A DNA stretch of 64,000 nucleotides from assembly GCA_028285495.1 (NCBI GenBank), contig JANQPB010000044.1, positions 62,001 to 126,000 of the forward strand, written 5' to 3'. The notes under the pieces were generated by a model. It was not told where the DNA came from, did not search any database, and saw only the letters and a list, made by a program, of their open reading frames with translations. This DNA comes from Acidimicrobiales bacterium. GTDB taxonomy: Bacteria > Actinomycetota > Acidimicrobiia > Acidimicrobiales > SZUA-35. Position 1 is the first letter of the stretch. Each line of letters begins with the position of its first letter. Below are positions 59,151 to 64,000 of this stretch, piece by piece. The translations under genes and the position numbers were made by a program.

Positions 59151-62027
59151 ATGAGCACCAGCGACGCCCCCTTCGCCGAGCGCCACATCGGCCTCACCGA
59201 CGACGACATGGGCAAGATGCTGGCCGACCTCGGCTATGCCTCCGCCAGCGAACTCCTCGAGCGGGCCGTGCCCGGCTCGATCCACGACCGCAGCCTCGAC
59301 CTGGCCCCGGCCCTCGGCGAGCAGGAGGCCATCGACGAGCTGCGGCGCCTGGCCGACCGCAACGAGGTGGCCACCTCGCTGCTCGGCATGGGCTGGAACG
59401 ACTGCATCACCCCGCCGGTCATCCGGCGCAACCTGCTGGAGAACCCGGCCTGGTACACCTCGTACACGCCGTACCAGCCGGAGATCAGCCAGGGCCGGCT
59501 CGAGATGCTGCTGACGTTCCAGACGATGGTGGCCGACCTGACCGGGTGTGAGATCGCCAACGCCTCGCTGCTCGACGAGGCGACGGCGGCGGCCGAGGCG
59601 ATGACGATGCTGCGGCGGGTCGGGCGCTCCAAGAAGACCGGGTTCTTCGTCGACGCCGAGTGCCACCCTCAGACGATCGCCGTCGTCGCCACCCGGGCCG
59701 AGCCGCTCGGCATCGAGCTGACCGTCGGCGACCCGGCCGCGCTGACCGACGGCTCGCTCGACCTCGGCGGGTTCTTCGGCGCCCTCCTGGCCCAGCCGGG
59801 GACGACCGGCGTGCTCCGTGACGTCGGCCCGGCGATCGAGGCGGTGCACGAGGCCGGGGCGCTGGTCGCCGTCACCACCGACCTCCTGGCCTGCTGCCTG
59901 ATCACCCCGCCAGGCGAGCTCGGGGCCGACATCGTCGTCGGCTCGGCCCAGCGCTTCGGCGTGCCCCTCGGCTACGGCGGCCCCCACGCCGCCTTCATCG
60001 CCTGCGCCTCGGCCAACGCCCGACAGCTCCCCGGGCGACTGGTCGGGGTGTCGGTCGACTCGTCCGGCCGTCCCGCCTACCGCCTCGCCCTCCAGACCCG
60101 CGAGCAGCACATCCGTCGCGAGAAGGCGACGTCGAACATCTGCACTGCCCAGGCCCTGCTGGCCAACGTGTCGGCCGCCTACGGGGCCTGGCACGGGCCC
60201 GACGGGCTGACCGCCATCGCCACCCGGGTCAACAGCCTGGCCGGACTGCTGGCCGCCGGGCTCGAGGCCGGCGGCCACCCGGTACCCGAGGCGTTCTTCG
60301 ACACGGTCACCGTCACGGTGCCTGGTCGGGCCGCCGCCGTCGTCGATGCGGCCAGGGCCGAGGCCATCAACCTCCGCCGGGTCGACGACGACCGGGTCGG
60401 CATCAGCTTCGACGAGACCAGCACCCCGGAGCTGGTCACGCAGGTGCTGTCGATCGTGACGGCGACGGCCGCCGGGGGATCGGGTGGCCCCGGCTCCCCG
60501 GTGATCGGTGAGGCCCGGGTCTCGATCCCCGACGGGCTGCGGCGGACGTCCCACTTCCTCGGTCATCCCAACTTCCACCGCTACCGGTCCGAGACCGAGA
60601 TGATGCGGTGGCTTCGTCGGCTGTCGGACCGGGACCTGGCGCTCGACCGGACGATGATCCCGCTCGGCTCGTGCACGATGAAGCTCAATGCGGCGGCCGA
60701 GATGGAGCCGATCTCGTGGCCCGAGTTCGCCGGGATCCACCCCTTCGCCCCGGCGGGCCAGACCGAGGGCTACCGGGAGCTGATCGACCAGCTGGAGTCG
60801 GCGCTGGCCGAGATCACCGGCTACCACCGGGTCTCGCTGCAGCCGAACGCAGGCAGCCAGGGCGAGTACGCCGGCCTGCTGGCCATCCGGGCCTGGCACG
60901 CCGATCGGGGCCAGCCCGAGCGCGACATCTGCCTGATCCCCGCCTCCGCCCACGGCACCAACGCCGCGTCGGCGGTCCTGGCCGGGCTGAGCGTCGTCGT
61001 CGTCGCCTGCGACGATCACGGCAACATCGACCTCGACGACCTCGAGGCCAAGATCGGCGAGCACCACGACCGGTTGGCCGCGCTGATGATCACCTACCCG
61101 TCCACCCACGGGGTGTACGAGGAGACGGTCGGCGAGGTGTGCGCCATGATCCACGACGCCGGCGGCCAGGTGTACACCGATGGGGCCAACCTCAACGCCC
61201 TCGTCGGGGTGGCCAAGCCGGGTCGGTTCGGCTCGGACGTGAGCCACCTCAACCTGCACAAGACGTTCTGCATCCCCCACGGCGGCGGCGGGCCGGGTGT
61301 CGGCCCGGTGGCCGTGGCCGAGCATCTCGCCCCGTACCTCCCCGGCCACCCGATGCTGACCGCCGGCACGACCGACCGGGTCGGGGCGCCGGTGTCGGCT
61401 GCGCCCCACGGCTCGGCCGGCATCCTGCCGATCTCGTGGATGTACGTGCGGATGATGGGCCCGGACGGGCTCCGGCGGGCCACCGAGACGGCGGTCCTCG
61501 CCGCCAACTACGTGGCCAGGCGACTGCGCGACCACTACCCCGTCCTCTACACCGGGGCCGACGGCCTCGTCGCCCACGAGTGCATCATCGACCTCCGACC
61601 GATCGAGAAGGCCAGCGGGATCTCCAACGATGACGTGGCCAAGCGCCTCGCCGACTACGGCTTCCACGCCCCGACCATGTCGTTCCCGGTCCCGGGGACG
61701 TTGATGATCGAGCCGACCGAGTCGGAGAGCCTCCGCGAGCTCGACCGGTTCTGCGACGCCATGATCGCCATCAAGGGCGAGATCGACGAGGTCGCCAACG
61801 GCACGGTGGCGGCCGATGACAGCGTGTTGCGCCACGCCCCCCACACCGCCGAGGTCCTGACCACCGACGAGTGGGACCGGGCCTACAGCCGGCGACGGGC
61901 CGCGTTCCCGTTGCCGGACCAGGAAACCGACAAGTACTTCCCGCCGGTCGGACGGATCGACAACGCCCACGGCGACCGGCACCTGTCCTGCTCGTGCCCG
62001 CCGCTGAGCGCCTACCAACCGGACTAG
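59151..62027 (+). CDS. gcvP: Glycine dehydrogenase (glycine cleavage P protein)
   Basis: GcvP is the PLP enzyme that decarboxylates glycine and loads H protein. The 958-residue single chain contains both the N-terminal and C-terminal halves that are separate proteins in some bacteria. The N-terminus RHIGLTDDDMGKML is typical; the PLP lysine is in DVSHLNLHKTFCIPHGGGGPG, and the GGG-rich loop follows. It starts six bases after gcvT with GAGGAG across the gcvT stop. Confidence 0.96.
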   Translation: MSTSDAPFAERHIGLTDDDMGKMLADLGYASASELLERAVPGSIHDRSLDLAPALGEQEAIDELRRLADRNEVATSLLGMGWNDCITPPVIRRNLLENPAWYTSYTPYQPEISQGRLEMLLTFQTMVADLTGCEIANASLLDEATAAAEAMTMLRRVGRSKKTGFFVDAECHPQTIAVVATRAEPLGIELTVGDPAALTDGSLDLGGFFGALLAQPGTTGVLRDVGPAIEAVHEAGALVAVTTDLLACCLITPPGELGADIVVGSAQRFGVPLGYGGPHAAFIACASANARQLPGRLVGVSVDSSGRPAYRLALQTREQHIRREKATSNICTAQALLANVSAAYGAWHGPDGLTAIATRVNSLAGLLAAGLEAGGHPVPEAFFDTVTVTVPGRAAAVVDAARAEAINLRRVDDDRVGISFDETSTPELVTQVLSIVTATAAGGSGGPGSPVIGEARVSIPDGLRRTSHFLGHPNFHRYRSETEMMRWLRRLSDRDLALDRTMIPLGSCTMKLNAAAEMEPISWPEFAGIHPFAPAGQTEGYRELIDQLESALAEITGYHRVSLQPNAGSQGEYAGLLAIRAWHADRGQPERDICLIPASAHGTNAASAVLAGLSVVVVACDDHGNIDLDDLEAKIGEHHDRLAALMITYPSTHGVYEETVGEVCAMIHDAGGQVYTDGANLNALVGVAKPGRFGSDVSHLNLHKTFCIPHGGGGPGVGPVAVAEHLAPYLPGHPMLTAGTTDRVGAPVSAAPHGSAGILPISWMYVRMMGPDGLRRATETAVLAANYVARRLRDHYPVLYTGADGLVAHECIIDLRPIEKASGISNDDVAKRLADYGFHAPTMSFPVPGTLMIEPTESESLRELDRFCDAMIAIKGEIDEVANGTVAADDSVLRHAPHTAEVLTTDEWDRAYSRRRAAFPLPDQETDKYFPPVGRIDNAHGDRHLSCSCPPLSAYQPD

Positions 62028-62056
62028 AAGCACCGATCGTCGCTCGTCCGCGGCGA

Positions 62057-62490
62057 TCAGGGGCGCACCCGGATCTTGAACGTCAAGGCGTACGGGCCCG
62101 GGAGCCGGTCGGGCAGTTGCTCGATGAGCAGGTCGCCACCGTCGAGGCGTCGCCACGGCAGCGGTTGGTCGCTCCCGAGCATGGTGATCTCGGAGCCGGG
62201 GACGGGGGTGACGCCGGCGAGGCGAAAGGGCCCCGTCGGTGGCGTGCTGTCCTCGTCGTCAGCGAAGCCGACGGTCGGTGGCCAGGTGTTGCCGGCGAGC
62301 CGGGGTGCTCGTGCACGGTGGCGACGGGCCTGAGCCCCTCGGCCCTGGCTGCGGCGAACATGTCGCCGAGCAGGTCGCGGCGCGGACCGGTGGTGACGGC
62401 GTTGATGCTGTCGTGCTCGGTATCCCACATCGGGTAGCCGTCGCCATGGTCGGCGCCGATCCCGATGAAGCCGAAACCGGGGCGACCGGG
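62057..62490 (-). pseudogene. Remnant of an alpha-L-fucosidase (GH29)
   Basis: Two fragments of a GH29 fucosidase remain. The N-terminal one reads GIGADHGDGYPMWDTEHDS and RRDLLGDMFAAARAEGLR in one frame, resembling the catalytic-barrel HDGF..WDS region. The C-terminal one, in another frame from about 62300, reads SEITMLGSDQPLPWRR and LPDRLPGPYALTFKI, matching the end of the family. Roughly the middle 250 residues and the N-terminus are missing, so it cannot be active. The frame change sits near 62300. Confidence 0.7.
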
Positions 62491-62800
62491 TCCGGGGTCG
62501 GGATGGTCTCGCCATCGGCGGCCCCGTCCCCACCGACCTCCTCGTCGCCGCGGGCGCCGTCGAGCCCGCCCTCCTCGCGCTCGGCGTCGGTCGACTCCGG
62601 CCGGTCGACCTCGTCGAGCTCAACTGGATCTCCTTTCGAGGTGGGTCGCCGAGGAGTGTTCAGGACCGTCGATGAAGGGCCCGTGAAGCGCTGCCGCCGG
62701 GCAGCACGGGTCGGGCCGGCCGAACCGACGTCTCGCCGGGGAAGAGCGTCCCCGGTCGGCGGCGATGCCACATCGGCCCGTCATCGGCGACACTGGCGAC
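62491..62800. other. Decayed DNA before the split-barrel gene
   Basis: No intact gene is present. A plus-strand stretch (TDLLVAAGAVEPALLALGVG and onward, around 62520-62640) looks protein-like and might be a fragment of a CoA-transferase-type protein, but it has no start and soon hits a stop. With the fucosidase remnant it makes this 750-bp interval a graveyard of genes. Confidence 0.3.
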
Positions 62801-63295
62801 GTGGAGTCGCGTGCCCCCTTCGACATCGCGGCGTTTCTCGGCGAGGTGATGCGTCCCGCCCAGGTGTCGGCCGTGTCGCCGTCCGGCCTGCCGTTGCTCG
62901 GCAGCCTCTGGTTCCTCTGGGCCGATCGGCGCTTCTGGTTCTCCAGCGCGTCCGACTCGCCGCTGGTGCGGGCGCTCGGACACGGGAGCCAGCTCGCCGT
63001 CCTGGTCGACGACTTCTCACCCCCGATCGACATCCGCCAGATCAGGGTTCGGGGGCCCGGGTCGATCGAGCGCCACGAGCCGGCCAGGGTGCAACGGATC
63101 TACGAGCGCTACCTCGGGACCGACCTCGACCGGTGGCCGGACGCATTCCGGACCCGGCTGGACGACCCGGCCTACGTCCTCTGGTCGGTGGTGCCGGCCA
63201 GTGGCGTCGTCGCCTCCTTCGCCAACTTCACGGGCGCCGAGATCCGCTGGTCCGACCTCGACGGCTGCCCCCTGCCACCGTCGTCGGCCGGCTGA
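62801..63295 (+). CDS. FMN-binding split-barrel (PPOX-family) protein
   Basis: The 164-residue protein belongs to the pyridoxamine-5'-phosphate-oxidase-like family that binds FMN, heme or F420. The core is ISAVSPSG-like (here VSAVSPSGLPLLGSLWFLWADRRFWFSSASDSP), then a LAVLVDDFSP strand. It lacks the residues that define true PdxH. The GTG at 62801 gives a natural N-terminus; an ATG at 62765 would add 12 residues. Neither start has a clear ribosome site. Substrate and cofactor are open. Confidence 0.75.
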   Translation: MESRAPFDIAAFLGEVMRPAQVSAVSPSGLPLLGSLWFLWADRRFWFSSASDSPLVRALGHGSQLAVLVDDFSPPIDIRQIRVRGPGSIERHEPARVQRIYERYLGTDLDRWPDAFRTRLDDPAYVLWSVVPASGVVASFANFTGAEIRWSDLDGCPLPPSSAG

Positions 63296-63370
63296 CGTCG
63301 TCGACCCGGAACGGGCTCGGCCAAGCGGTCCCGCAACCTCCCAACCCGGACGGCCGAGTACCCTGGCGTC

Positions 63371-64000
63371 GTGCTGCCTCGGGTTCGCGGTCGGAGAGGG
63401 GCGTCGCCGCTCGACGGCGACCTGCGCAGCTCGGTGGCCGGCGGCGCGGCCGGCAAGGCGGTCGAGCTCGTCACCCTGATCGCCCTGGCCGTCGTCGTCC
63501 CCCGGTTGATGGGCCCGGCCGACTATGGCCGCTTCGCCGTCGCCCTCACCGTCGTGACCCTCGGCTCGCTCGCCCTCACGCTCGGCGGGCACACCCTGAT
63601 GGCCCGCTACGTGCCGGCCGCACCGGAGCAGGAGCGGGTCGGCCTGGCCCTGGCCCTCGGTCGCCGCTTCGCCCGGGGCCGCGCCGTGCCCCTGGCCGGC
63701 GCGGTCATGGTCGGCGCCACGATGACGGCGGTCGCCCCGGCGACCTTCGAGACCTCGCTGACCGCCCTGGTGCTGGTCGCCCTCGTCGCCAACGTGGCCA
63801 CCACGCTGCTGCTGCAGGTCGGCCTCGGGCTGGGGCGGACCGGGCTGTGGAGCGCCCGCTACCCGGTCCAGAACGCGCTGGTCGTGGTCGGCGCGCTGGT
63901 CCTCTATCCGACCGCCGGGCTGACCGGTGCGGTCGCCGGGCTCGCGGTCGCGGGGTTCGCGACCCTCGGGGTCGGGGCGTGGTTGCTTGCGCCGACGCTG
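63371..64000 (+). CDS. Polysaccharide flippase (MOP superfamily), cut by window end
   Basis: The first 210 codons of a membrane protein run to the window edge. It begins at GTG with a short basic N-terminus and then shows the flippase pattern of helices with VVVPRLMGPADYGRFAVALTVV, a typical Wzx/RfbX first-loop motif (PRxLGPxxYGxFA). Further helices with VALVANVATTLLLQVGLGLG follow. Such proteins flip lipid-linked glycans across the membrane. The rest of the gene and a polysaccharide cluster probably lie to the right. Confidence 0.85.
   Translation, partial: MLPRVRGRRGASPLDGDLRSSVAGGAAGKAVELVTLIALAVVVPRLMGPADYGRFAVALTVVTLGSLALTLGGHTLMARYVPAAPEQERVGLALALGRRFARGRAVPLAGAVMVGATMTAVAPATFETSLTALVLVALVANVATTLLLQVGLGLGRTGLWSARYPVQNALVVVGALVLYPTAGLTGAVAGLAVAGFATLGVGAWLLAPTL

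Noticed and set aside
57855..62156. A 1433-codon open frame antisense to gcvT and gcvP
   Set aside because: The opposite strand carries two unmistakable enzymes and a riboswitch. The antisense product is low-complexity (His, Arg, Gly, Val, Asp), as expected from a shadow frame in high-GC DNA.

Overview
The window is about 72% GC chromosomal DNA with tightly packed genes. WhiB, HspR, a ClpS/DUF2017 pair, luciferase-like (probably F420-dependent) oxidoreductases and a subunit II oxidase fused to cytochrome c point to a high-GC actinobacterium. An Acidimicrobiia-like lineage (Ilumatobacter/Iamia type) is my inference and is not proved by the sequence. There is no prophage, insertion sequence or CRISPR array; mobile DNA is limited to one possible tRNA-associated remnant.

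Layout. 1-4.4 kb: a WhiB regulator, a TlpA/CcdA thiol-redox pair, a poly-gamma-glutamate hydrolase-like protein and a luciferase-like oxidoreductase. 4.4-16 kb: pdxH, then a large minus-strand cytochrome oxidase locus. Read in transcription order it runs ctaB, a subunit-I-like gene, a subunit-III-like gene, an unknown membrane protein, ctaC, ctaD, ctaE, subunit IV and ctaG; ctaA is divergent. The three genes before ctaC are the most striking feature: they encode clear homologues of oxidase subunits I and III that have lost the heme, copper and other signature residues. 16-24 kb: clpS/DUF2017, three tRNAs (Glu, Asp, Phe) followed by a low-GC patch with a tRNA-like repeat, purB, purA and small regulators. 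24-34 kb: clpB, an ABC importer with a luciferase-like monooxygenase, an ArsR/permease pair and a dehydratase-glyoxalase fusion. 34-45 kb: ilvA with an enolase-superfamily enzyme, a sigma-like/pentapeptide-repeat fusion, RidA, a secreted DUF4214-DUF3048 protein, an acyl-CoA dehydrogenase and an M20 peptidase. 45-50 kb: a PadR regulator with an Arg/Gly-rich tail, then dnaK-grpE-dnaJ-hspR. 50-57.6 kb: two beta-propeller-like proteins, MerR, a methyltransferase, an ECF sigma factor with a coupled partner, and gpmI. 57.7-62 kb: a tandem glycine riboswitch controlling gcvT-gcvP. 62-64 kb: a decayed alpha-L-fucosidase, a flavin split-barrel protein and the start of a polysaccharide flippase cut off by the window edge.

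How genes work together. CtaA and CtaB make heme A for the aa3 oxidase CtaCDEF, which CtaG helps to assemble. TlpA and CcdA can supply reductant for extracytoplasmic thiols, including those of cytochrome c and CuA sites. HspR probably represses both its own dnaK operon and the distant clpB, because HAIR-like repeats lie upstream of both. Glycine probably switches on its own cleavage system through the riboswitch; gcvH is not in this window.
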